DNA of 64,000 bases from Nemania diffusa. Its lineage: Eukaryota; Ascomycota; Sordariomycetes; Xylariales; Xylariaceae. A model generated the notes under the pieces. That model was not told the DNA's origin, searched no databases, and saw only the letters and a program-made list of their open reading frames with translations. The position numbers and the translations under genes were made by a program. Below, in pieces: positions 47,545 to 58,015 of this stretch (positions are counted from its first letter, which is position 1; each line of letters opens with the position of its first letter). The stretch lies in NCBI GenBank assembly GCA_038501195.1, contig JBBPUQ010000005.1:62001-126000 (forward strand), in the 5' to 3' direction.

Positions 47545-49231
47545 TCTGATACTAGTAGGGGAGCAATCTAGAAAAGCGAGTGCAAGCTAGTGACAGGTCC
47601 TTTGGAGCAGCGATCTGTCGGAGAGCAGAACAAACGAATGAAACTAGAGGACTAGATACGAGAATGAAGAGAGAAGAATGGAAAGATCAGCCAATTCGTT
47701 CACGTTATGTACAATCGGGCATCATTCGAGATCTGGACCCGAGTCAGGGACCCCCATCATCGTCATCACCATCGATCCTTTACCCGGTCAAAAGCGAGAA
47801 CGGGTTCAACGGGTAGTGGGCCAATTTGATCCAAGAATCGTCCGAATGGCAGTTGCCGACGCCACCGAAAACCTCGTATTAGAGACCCGCAGGCGCCATC
47901 TCAGCCTCAAAACCCACATTTCGTCTACCTACTTATCCAGACGCGTGGATGGGTGGATGGGTGGAGAGGGAGTATTCGTGTGTCATGGCTCGTTATTACT
48001 GGACGTCGGGGGCTAGTTTACACTACACACTGTTAGTCTTCGTCTAGTACATACATTGGTTTGTACAGTATAAACAAAGGCCCCTTTTCTGGAGTTTCGT
48101 ATAGGTAAGTAAACGACAACAAGGAGGTTGCCTTGGCGTTGAGTTGTTCCTTGGACAAAAAACAGGGCTTTGGGATCGCTGGAGCCAAGTTGAGACCCAT
48201 GTTCTTGAAAGGGGCCCCCACTCGGGAAGTGATCTGCAAATTAAAAACAGACATTCAATCTCGGCACACCAAGTCTAGACTTCTCCTCAGTCCTTCCAAG
48301 ACACAAGTGGAGAGCTACATATATTAACCCCTTTCCTGTTCATGCGTCTACAGGTGTCTTACATACATAACGCCTTAGTTTTCGTGCCAACAAGCACCTG
48401 TACCTCTCTGCACGAACATCCATACGGATTCGATAACCTGGATACATCAACACAGTTGTTATTGTTGTCAAATACATTTGAACTCTTCAACTTACCAAAG
48501 GCTCCGTAATGCATATGGTTCCAATCGCTTCAGCAGAAATGTTCATGGAACTTTCAGTATTCTGATGGATATTGATTCACCCACACCTCGAGGGCTTCGG
48601 CTTGAATGCTGCTAGGTTGAGTTCTCTCATTAGGGTATTCATAACTAACGACCACCTGATGTTTACGACACTACACGTTGCGACCCGTCACGGTGGATTT
48701 TGCTATCTCAACCGTCGCAGATGCAGACTTTCCTTCCAACAACCACTTATGCCTAAGACTGAGTTAGGCAGGCCTTACATATAAGCTGTCGTCTGAGCCG
48801 ACACATAGCCTAAAATCGGAGAAAGATGTCTAGATTAGGTGTATTTAAGAGGAGTAACAACTTGATATCATAGGGAGGTGAAAGATGTTGTATAAATAGG
48901 TGGTTTGGGCAGCTGTACTAAATGCGTGAATGTGCAGGCTGCAACCTGTAAGTAACCCCGCCACTCGAGGCAAACTACTGCGCCTCATGGTGCCTATCAC
49001 CACCGTGTTCTTAGGCATCCTATTATTATTATATTCAGCCCTACGACGTGTCATTAAAGGAAGAGCTACCCTGTTGTTACAAAACCATGGTTGGGTGCTT
49101 GCAGGATTTGTAGAAGGATAAATACTTATTCTATATTATCAAGCTGTGTGTTCAACGTACTTGCAACAATAATCAATCCAATCTTGTCATCGACACGATT
49201 GAATTACTTACCGCCGTTTGATATTCTCAAC
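47545..49231. other. 1.7 kb intergenic region, no gene
   Basis: Only short frames. It holds the promoters of the divergent GH17 and 2OG-oxygenase genes. I see no relic or repeat of note. Confidence 0.55.
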
Positions 49232-50113
49232 ATGCTCAGCGAAATTGTCAAAATGAAAGATAAGCTCGTAGGAAATCGTCAGCCACCCAAGAAAAAGCAG
49301 GTCCATGCGCCCGTGCAAACAGTCTACAGATCCAATGACGTTGCCATACCGGACGACTTCCTCAAGTCCAAGCCAGCCGACGCACAACCGATCACGCACA
49401 CCGCCATCGACTTCAAAGACTCAGTTCTGCCCGAGTACGACGGCTGCTACGCCGTCGTGCTCGACAACGTCCTCAGCCCCTCCGAGTGCGCGGAGCTGAT
49501 CCGGCTCGCCGAGGACAGCGTGATGGACGAGGACAAGGGAGCCGACGGGTCGGCGTGGCGACCCGCGCTCGTCAACGTCGGCGGCGGCTTCGAGATGCAG
49601 ATCCCCGACTACCGCAACAGCGACCGCATCATCTGGGACAACCAGGAGATCGTCGACCGCCTGTGGGCGCGCATGGCCGTCGTGCCCGAGATCCGCGAGT
49701 CGCTCTCGACGGTCCCCCAGTCCGCCATGGTTATCCCCGCGGACCCCACCAAGTACGAGTTCTGCAGGGTCAACAAGCGCCTGCGCTTCCTCAAGTACAC
49801 CCCCGGTCAGTTCTTCAAGCCCCATTGCGACGGCCCATATGGGGAGCGGGCGCCGGAGGGCTTCATGGTGCAGACGTACATGACGGTGCACCTGTACTTG
49901 AACGATTCGCAGCAGGTAGTCGGTTCCGGCGTGGATCTCGTTGGCGGCGCAACGTCGTTCCTTTCCCGGGATAGTTCTCGCAGGGTAGATGTAGATCCCA
50001 AAGCTGGTCGAGCCCTCATATTTCAACACGCTATGTTGAGGCACTCCGGCGATGATGTGAAAGCCGGTACGAAGTATACTGTCAGGACTGATATCATGTA
50101 CAGGGAACATTAA
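49232..50113 (+). CDS. 2-oxoglutarate/Fe(II) oxygenase, prolyl 4-hydroxylase-like
   Basis: A single exon of 293 codons if started at the ATG at 49232 (MLSEIVKMKDKL). The frame is open further upstream, but that part is unlike the family. The catalytic P4Hc-type domain runs from about residue 70 to the end: FFKPHCDGPY gives the iron ligands His198 and Asp200, LRHSGDD gives His271, and KYTVRTDIMY gives the 2-oxoglutarate-binding basic residue (Arg285 or Lys281). GGATSF sits between them as usual. No signal peptide, so it is probably cytosolic or nuclear. Relatives include fungal oxidoreductases of unknown substrate. The CDS is GC-rich at third positions, which opens long but false frames on the opposite strand. 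Confidence 0.92.
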   Translation: MLSEIVKMKDKLVGNRQPPKKKQVHAPVQTVYRSNDVAIPDDFLKSKPADAQPITHTAIDFKDSVLPEYDGCYAVVLDNVLSPSECAELIRLAEDSVMDEDKGADGSAWRPALVNVGGGFEMQIPDYRNSDRIIWDNQEIVDRLWARMAVVPEIRESLSTVPQSAMVIPADPTKYEFCRVNKRLRFLKYTPGQFFKPHCDGPYGERAPEGFMVQTYMTVHLYLNDSQQVVGSGVDLVGGATSFLSRDSSRRVDVDPKAGRALIFQHAMLRHSGDDVKAGTKYTVRTDIMYREH

Positions 50114-50401
50114 GTTGAGCGAGGAACAATCATAGTCTAAGCATGTAGAGACAGCATAACTTTAATAAAATTAATTCGCGGGATACACTACTTTAATATA
50201 TCTAGAGAGTCTATCTGTATACTCGTATTTTGAAATGTTAATACATTCGACGCAGAGCTTTCCAGCTCTCTCGGTCGTTCATTAGCATTAGACAGACTAA
50301 CCATTTACTGTTGAACGTCGAGAGCCCAACTTCCGCGGGCCTTGACCACCTTATCCCAACTATTCCATACTCATTCCAGACAGACAGCCCCCTAAATTGA
50401 C
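50114..50401. other. convergent intergenic region
   Basis: Non-coding DNA between two convergent stop codons; terminator signals not individually recognised. Confidence 0.4.
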
Positions 50402-51102
50402 TTATAGCGAAATCTCCCGCAAGGCTTTTATAACCTTACAATTAGACTTATGACCCATCTCACCCCAACCCTTGACTTGACAATCCTAGACAAACCCCGT
50501 GATTAGCGATAGAACTTAGTGACGTGAACACGGGGTAGACAAAACCCTCTCACCTTTCCGCAATACGCAGCAAACCCGCAACCAGTGCACTTCAAAAACG
50601 CGCCCTCGGCCTTCCCGCACGCCGCGCACTTCCGTCCGGCATCCCCTCCCTGCAACACCACGCCCAGCTCCGAGACCCTCTCCAGACTCCCAGGAATGAC
50701 CTATATATCACCAGATAAGCACTCTGATCCATTTTCCTACTTCGCACCCACTCAACGCACCTTGACATCAGCGCCCCGGCTAGCAGGAACGCGCACAACG
50801 GCCTTCTTGCCCTCGCCGCCGCGGTCGGTGCGCCGCGCCCCGGGCACGACGACGGTGTACCCCTTGCGGAAGCCGCGCAGGCTGAAGCGGGCGTCCTCGA
50901 AGAGCAGCGCGAAGTCGACGCCCGTCGTGTCCGTCGCGATCAGCGTCGGCTGCGTGAGCGTCATGTTCTCCTTGATCTGCGCCAGCAGCCACCAGTTTGC
51001 CTCCGCCGGCCCGTCTGCTGCTGCTGAGGGATCTGACGATGATGCTGGGGGCAGCTCGTAGAAGGCGGGGAATTGCGTACTGGTGCTGGGCGCTGAGGAC
51101 AT
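50402..51102 (-). CDS. MYND-type zinc finger protein, 3 exons
   Basis: Exons 51102-50761, 50700-50554 and 50485-50402 (introns 60 and 68 bp) join in phase 0 to 190 codons. The N-terminal ~110 residues contain WWLLAQIKENMTLTQPTLI and a basic segment; the second exon starts VIPGSLERVSELG. The C-terminus is a complete MYND finger: Cys139, Cys142, Cys152, Cys155, Cys161, Cys165, His175 and Cys179, seen in KCAACGK, LKCTGCGFAAYCGK, DCQVKGW and GHKSNC. MYND fingers bind two zinc ions and mediate protein contacts. The last exon (28 codons) is easily missed because the second exon's frame runs on past the donor. The ATG at 51102 is preferred; an in-frame ATG lies 24 codons further upstream. Confidence 0.9.
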
Positions 51103-51918
51103 GGTGTTGTTTGGTTGTGGGGAGGGGTGAGATGAGCTTGTTGGCGGCGCCGTGAGCTGACGGCGGGAATTCACAGGGTAATTGAAACAAAGCGCGTCTT
51201 CTTAACTTTCATTTCAAATTTCATGTCATGGCCTTAGACAGTTTTCGGGGGTTTTCTCGTTGGGGGGTTGTATGTGGTTTAGATACCTGCAAAAGTGAAG
51301 CCAGTGGAGGATTGCCCATTTTAGTGGGATGAAACACGGAGCAGTAGCGGACCCATAGCTTACAAAACACCTAACATGACATGAAGCCTAACATAGGAAT
51401 AAACGACATTTTCTAGCTAAGAATTTCTTCTTATAATTCGCAGTGTGATGTTCTTAAATGTGAGTAATGTAACGCCATATAAAAAGTTAATAAAAATAGA
51501 GGGGAAAAAAAAAACCGACAAGCGAAGATGGTGAGGTTCTGAGAATTCTAGCTGCATCATCTGTACGTGATCCTCTCATGTATTAGTCCCAGCCTACAGG
51601 CTACAGTTTCATAGCTAAATCTGAATTATCTCCAATACACAGGCCTACTATATTTACGAAATGAAACAACAGTAATTTGATAATGGTAAATGTTTTGGCT
51701 ACGCTATTCAATCCATTTTAGTCTCCAACTCATCTTACATCAAATGTCCAACCACCGATATAGACATTATAAAGCAGCCCTCGAGCACCAAACACAGTGA
51801 GATTCTGGATTCATCATATCAGACCCCATCATACTCCTTTTAAAAACGCCTCAGTTACCGTAACGTAAATAAGCGCAAAAAATCCAATCCTCAGATCCAC
51901 CCTTTCACGCTTTCTCAT
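51103..51918. other. intergenic, no gene
   Basis: About 0.8 kb including the MYND gene promoter and the 3' region of the next gene. Somewhat AT-rich around 51400-51520, with no repeat recognised. Confidence 0.5.
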
Positions 51919-52599
51919 TCACCTGCCCTTGACCGAGCTTAGAAATTCCTTGATCGCCGTCTGCATGACCTTCAATCCCGGGAAGGGAAGCGAGCTGGTA
52001 TACCGGCCCTTGTCGAAGCGGAAGAAGCGCTGGCCTGGCACGTAGCCGTGCTCGGCCCGTGCCTGGTAAACACACCAGTCGTGAATGCAGACAATGTCTC
52101 TGCTCGACTCTGTGTATATATGTCATGTCAGTTGATCATGTGAAGTCATAGAATGTGTATCGGTAGGAGTAATGGGAGTTGAAAAAGGAGTGGGTGAGCA
52201 TACGTTTATCCTCACTGTCAGCCGTGAGCGAGACGGCATGCACATCGTTGGTTAGATTCCCATTGCTGAGATTATAGCAGCTGATGTCGAGAGAGCCGTT
52301 TTGCAAGCCCCAGAAGAAGGAGGTAGTATTCTCGTTGAGTTGGTCTGGCTTCCAGTCGGAGAAATCGAATGTTACTAATGATTCCTGTATTAGCCACGCG
52401 CATACACAAGTACTCTTCTTCTGCTAATGTGTAGCGATAAAACTTGGATGAAGGACTCACCAGAGTCGTATGACGAGACTAGTCGTAACATCGCCTGGCT
52501 GCTAGGCGTGACAGCCCCTTGGTGTGCTGCGAAGGAGTTGATGGAAGCAGTAGCATAATCTTGCCAGTTGGTTTGAGTCAAGACAGCAGCAGCAGACAT
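51919..52599 (-). CDS. unknown protein of 166 residues, 3 exons
   Basis: Exons 52599-52461, 52374-52204 and 52109-51919 (introns 86 and 94 bp with GTGAGT and GTATGC donors) join in frame. The product starts MSAAAVLTQTNWQDYATASI, has a middle with VTFDFSDWKPDQL and SFFWGLQNGSLDISCYNLS (several N-x-S/T sites), and ends with DIVCIHDWCVYQARAEHGYV and RFFRFDKGRYTSSLPFPGL. No clear signal peptide, membrane segment or known domain. The consistent frame across three exons and the normal composition make it a real gene. The two closely spaced Cys near the C-terminus could form a disulphide. Function unknown. Confidence 0.75.
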
Positions 52600-53788
52600 C
52601 TCGAGGATTGAAAGGGCTAAAGAGTTTTAGGGATTAATTAATGAGTTCAGGGGGGTATGCGGTAGTACGTAATCTAGGGATTCTAGATAGAACACATTGA
52701 GTTCACTGAAGTTGAGTCGATATGTTTGAGTCATCGAGGAAGCATGACTGAGATGGCAGAGATGGGTTATTATATTGTTGGATCCAAATTTATCTACGCA
52801 AGTGAGGCCTAGTAAAAGGGACCCTCCCAAGGTACTATTTGCCACGCTGAGCTTTGGTCAACTGCCAAAAAGGTATCTTTTCGCTTCTGTTCGCCAGTTA
52901 CTTGTACGGAAAACCCTCTTTATGGTAAGTCCCGAGAGGCTTGCAGAGGCTTGCCTAGCGCGTCTACTTCAACTTGAACCTTTTGAAGGGGGGTAGCATT
53001 ATACTAGCTATCAATACTATAATACGTCATTTTTATGCATAGAGAGGGCATCATTCCATCGGTAATAGTAAGCCTCTACCTAGCCGAGTTGCGGACTTCG
53101 CGGCGAGCGAGTAATTGCACAGCATGTTTCTTGGCTGTCGGTCTCCGAAACACGAGCGCAGGTTGCCGGTCGTCGGGGTTCTTTTTAGCATCCGTTCGGC
53201 CCCATCGTTCGGTACACCTGGAAGAAAAACCGCCGAGTTGAGAGTGTTGACCCGGAGCGCATCTGATTATGGATAGTAAGTATAAAATTGGGATTGTGGA
53301 TGTTTTAAAGTCGTCGTTAACCCAACAAACTTGCGAAAGAAGGCATATATGTTCTTCAAGACAACTTAACCCAACTCGTCATTCAGGCTGAAGTCGGAGA
53401 TAGATGTCTTGCCATGTCCCATGAATGTACTTCGGCTTTTTGTAATTAAACGATTCTCTTAAAGGGCATGCCTATATGACCCCCTTACCGTCTTGATTTA
53501 AATACGGGGAAATACCCAAGGGGTACGAGCAAACAGATCCCACCGCGAGTGGTCGGTGATCTATACGGTGCGTGGTGAGTGGTGGGAAATCAATCACCAT
53601 TATTCCTTGTTCGCGCGAGCGCCAAGATCGTCATTGAATAATTGCTAGACCAGGTAGATGAAATCGAAGATAATTGAAATGAGAGGTCAAGTCGAGGATT
53701 AATTGTGTCTCTTGTGGCATAATCAGTTCGTGGCGAACGAATTGACTGAATAGGTGTTAATGACAACACTATAACAGGTCTGTCCAAA
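52600..53788. other. 1.2 kb intergenic region, no gene
   Basis: Two small plus-strand frames (52775-52996 and 53035-53241) have no recognisable content. The right part must hold the promoter of the GH28 gene. Confidence 0.55.
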
Positions 53789-55672
53789 ATGCAGTACTTT
53801 CTACTCTTACTCAGCACTATCCTCAGCGCTCTCCTCATCACCACAACTGCAACAACGCTCTTCTCACTCCCCACACTCCCAGACCTAACCGTAGGCCCCA
53901 AAGCCCCATCCACCCCCTTCTCTCGAAGCCCAGCACGCGACCCCTCCAAAGTATGCGTCGTGGACCCCGAAGCGACAGACGCTGGCCCAGCTCTCATTTC
54001 GGCCGCGCACAGCTGCAATAATGGCGGCACGGTGATCTTGCTGCCGGATACAACGTACACGATTGCATCGCCGACGGACTTGACGTTTCTGCAGAGCGTC
54101 GACGTCTTGATCCTCGGCACGGTCGTCTTTAGTGATGACGTAGAGTATTGGCAGACGAGGGCGTTCGGGTACGCGTACCAAGACACTCACCTGTTCTGGA
54201 AGTTTGGCGGGACGGATGTGAATATCTACGGTTTAGGCATTGGGACTCTAGATGGTGAGTCTTACTCCTGGTATGACATTTTTACGAGGTTTTTCCTATT
54301 CTGTTTACCTGAAGAGTGGCGACCTATAAGCAACAATAATAATAACAAGCTAATCGACTTATGTGAAATAGGTCTCGGTCAGACATGGTGGACTGCAAAG
54401 CGAAGCAACGAAACCGTCTACCGCCCCGTCTTATTCGGGACGGATGGGCTCGCCGGTGGCTCGATCTCGGGACTGAACATGAAGAATTCTCCAATGTGGT
54501 TCAACGTCATTATGAACTCGAGCGATGTCTTGATTACGGATATTAATATCTGGAACGAAGTGACAAACTCAAGTTCACCTCCAGCTGTGAGTTCTCCATT
54601 TCGCCTCGCTATACTGTTCCATTGATATGCGTCGTTCGGGAGAATGATTGCAAGATGTTGAGTCCTTGCGGCTGACGAACAGGGAGTACTAAGAACACAG
54701 ACGGATGGGATACTTACCGCAGTAATAACATCGTGATACAAAACTCGACGATCGACAACTACGACGGTAAGATGATCGTATATTTTTCATTCCCCTCCGT
54801 CCTTCATCTCCCCCTTTCTCCCCCACCCCATGTCTGCGCCCCAAGAGACTGACCGCAGACAGACTGCGTATCCTTCAAGCCAAACTCAACGAACATCATC
54901 GTCCAAAACCTGAACTGCAACGGGTCCCACGGGATCTCCGTCGGCAGCCTGGGGCAGTACCAGGGCGAATACGACATCGTCGAGGACGTGTACGTGTACA
55001 ACATCTCGATGAGCAACGCCTCTGACGGGGCGCGCATCAAGATATGGCCGGGCGTGCCCCCCAACACGACGGGGTCGAGCGCAGGCGGCGGGGCGGGATA
55101 CGTGCGGAACGTCACGTACGAGTTGTTCTATAACACGAATGTTGACTGTAGGCTCCTTTTTCTCCTTCATTCCCTCCTTATCGGATAATGAGAGATCTCA
55201 ATCCACGGGCTCCCGAGCTAACAATGCGATCCTAGGGGCCATCGAACTGACGCAATGTTACTTCGCCTCAAGCCAAGCAGCATGTGCTGCATACCCCGTA
55301 AGTCGCAAATCTCGAGCTACAGTCCCGCACACGCCTGCGTTGTCAAGATACTTTGATAAGAACTGATGGTAACCAGGCTGTCCTCGTGATAGAAGACATC
55401 CTCTTCAAAGACTTCCACGGGACGACATCGTCCCGCCACGATCCGCACGTCGGGACCCTCGTGTGCAGCGATCCCAGCGTCAGTACTCCAGCCTCCTCAG
55501 GGGGTAACTTCTGGGTAGATAGGAAAGTGTGCTAACTTCAGAGCCTATATAGGTATGCAAGAACATCCGCGCGTCGAACATCGCCGTCGCGCCGCCGAGT
55601 GCAGCCGTCGCGCAGTGGGTGTGCACGAACATGGACGAGGGCCTGTTGGAGCTCAACTGTGTGGCCGCATGA
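53789..55672 (+). CDS. GH28 exopolygalacturonase, secreted, 7 exons
   Basis: Exons 53789-54254, 54372-54586, 54694-54766, 54863-55147, 55236-55297, 55377-55478 and 55553-55672 join to 440 codons. The N-terminal signal peptide reads [20 protein letters not shown]. The four GH28 signatures are present in order: NTDGWD (228-233), DDC (251-253), GSHGIS with the catalytic-site His at about 274, and RIK (309-311). The C-terminal Cys pairs lie in LTQCYF, AACAAYP and the final [14 protein letters not shown]. The enzyme removes galacturonic acid from the non-reducing end of pectin outside the cell, which fits growth on plant tissue. Two donors are unusual (GTAGGC after exon 4, GTCAGT after exon 6). 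It converges on the GH76 gene. Confidence 0.93.
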
Positions 55673-56472
55673 ACGGCTATCTAACCCCACGCCCAACCAG
55701 TCTCCATACTCCATGCGCATGTGTTATCATTCAGGTTGTGGATATAGAGACTATCGGTGGCCCAACTCTCTCACGGGTGTTACATCGTCGACGGCTCTTA
55801 TAAGGTCTTTCGTACTTTGCTCGCTTGGCGCCTCTGGTATCTATGAATGCTGAGGACTAGTGGAAACATCTCCCACACCGGAAAATGCAGTCGGGCCTCA
55901 TGTAAAAGTTGAACTCACTAAGTTGGCTAAGCCTATATTCTGAGCGAGGCGTGTTATTTGCCCTTTCAATTTGTTAGGCCGACTGTGTTTTAGATTATGT
56001 TTTGTAGTTTTAAACTTCGTCAATATGCACTGAGCAGCTAAGGGGGTTCGAAGCTTAGAATAACCTAGACTATGAATTGACCGTCGGCCACAATACTAAA
56101 GCTTGCTTAGTAGCAGCACGTCATGTGCTGTCAATATATCGTATAGAGTATGCATAATTAGCATTATAAGTCCAGCTACGGACAAAGAGAAAAAAGTGAT
56201 CCAGTAGAAAGGCGTCGCTCCCGTGCAAGAAAATATATGCTATGCTTCAGCTTTATTCCTGGTGAAGCCTTGCTTATAAGCCACAGATAGCATCCAAATC
56301 GTTTCCAAGCATCCCTCACGATTTTGAGCTATCGATATCCATGTACCTGTTGTCCTAATCCTAAACGCCTCTTACATCTCATTAAAAAGGGGTATCCTCG
56401 GGCAAAGCCATCGCTGGCTGAAAAAACGCTGCTGCTTCCGCAGAGGAAGTTGATATGGAATCCGCCTTCGCC
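55673..56472. other. convergent intergenic region
   Basis: 0.8 kb between the stops of the GH28 and GH76 genes. The plus-strand frames here and across the GH76 C-terminus are shadows. Confidence 0.5.
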
Positions 56473-58015
56473 TCATTTGCCGGTGCCCATCCACCCAAAG
56501 GCGGCGGCGGCCGTTAGTATTATTACAGCTGTTAGAACACCAGCACCTGCTCGGTCGCCCGTGGTTATTGTTGGTAAATCATCGCCGATCGAGCCACTTC
56601 CTATGCCGGCATCCGGGTTTCCGACGCTGGTGCCACCACTGGAATTGGTTACGGGAGCCTTCGACTGGCCGATCAAAAGGGACGAGACGGCGGCCAGTAC
56701 ATCCATAGTCTGCCCGGCCCCCACACTGCCGTCGAAGACACCACTAGACCATTGAAAGCCACATGTTTTTCCGTCCGTGCCGCCCGTACACTGGTTGACA
56801 GCGGCTTGTGCAGACTTCGCAAGAACCGGGAGGATGACATCAGCCGTGAAGGGGGCGATCAGAGTCGTGGTCGCCATCCAGCGATGGACATATCCCTTGA
56901 AACTCAACATGTCTGTGGTGCAGGTCATATGCTCTTCGCAGGATGCCTCGTACGCTGTGTCGTTGGGAAAGAAGACATTGAAGGTGGCGTTCACGAGGCC
57001 GTTAACACGGTCTTGCCATTTCGAGTCTTGGGTCTAAGGGTAGGTGTACCTGTGAGATTCCGCGATTTGTTTTGGGGGGTCAATCGGTCACTTACGAAGT
57101 TCCACATATAAGCAGCCCCGAGTAGGAATACGCCGTTATTATATGAGAATTGAGCACGGTTGATATCGGTACAGTTCTTTTCGACATGAGCGCCGTCGAA
57201 GATGTTGTAATCCTTGTCCATTAAGCCGACATTCACGACCCAGTCCCAAGTACTGTCGGCGAAATCGGCGTAGGACTGGTTATTGGTGTAGCGAGCGAGA
57301 CGAGCCCCGAGGTTAAAGAAAATCCCGTTCGCGATACCTTGGCTTGGTCAGTACGACGATGACGGCAAAGGGCTTCGGTGAGGCCTACTATTTTTGTAAT
57401 CATATCCGTTGTTCGAAAATGGAATTTGCCATCGTAAGCCACCTCCACACGTCGAGTCGTGACGGTCAGGGTCCGCTTGAGTATTCCAGACGGCCTGGGC
57501 CAAAGCTAGCCATTGCGGCTGGTCGGCGGGTGGATTGGGGAAGTTCTCTTCGGCGGCCAACATAGCCGACATGGCCCAGAACCCTTGATCGTCGTTCCCC
57601 AGCGAGGCCGACCAGTTCGGAGGCATATAATTAGCGTTGGGCCCAACCTGCCACAGCAGGGCCTGTGTGGTGACATCGTTGTACGTGTCGTCGCCCGTCA
57701 AGTGCCAATAGTCGATCATAGCGCCCCATAACGCGCCGCCCTCCCACCAGTAGTAGTCGCCGGCAGGGGGAGGCCCCGGCAGGATTCCGGGAGTTTGGCC
57801 AGACTCGTTTCCGTGATAGTATGACATCAAATCGTAAGCGAGCGACTTGGATGTGGCGATTATATCCTCTGTCGAAGAGCGGCACTTGGGTCAGAATCAA
57901 GGAAAGAAACAAAAGGAAACGCATAGGGCGATCGCATACCGGTGCTGTCAATCTTGTAAACCTGCGCAGATGCCGAACCTGCCGCCAGGAGCAGAAAAGC
58001 CGCTATTGATGCCAT
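56473..58015 (-). CDS. GH76 mannan endo-1,6-alpha-mannosidase (Dcw1/Dfg5 type), GPI-anchored, 4 exons
   Basis: Exons 58015-57940, 57868-57389, 57337-57096 and 57033-56473 (introns 71, 51 and 62 bp) join to 452 codons. The signal peptide reads [19 protein letters not shown]76 landmarks follow: [19 protein letters not shown], the catalytic Asp pair in LGNDDQGFW (about 118-119), [30 protein letters not shown], and [14 protein letters not shown]. The tail is Ser/Gly/Thr-rich and ends with a hydrophobic segment ([19 protein letters not shown]), the signal for a GPI anchor. Such enzymes cross-link GPI wall proteins or cut alpha-1,6-mannan at the plasma membrane and wall. The second intron uses a GTAGGC donor and is only 51 bp. 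The start is the Met that begins the signal peptide; an upstream in-frame Met is rejected. Confidence 0.93.

Noticed and set aside
49421..50110. 229-codon minus-strand open frame
   Set aside because: Antisense to the prolyl-hydroxylase-like gene. It is opened by high third-position GC and has no recognisable domain.
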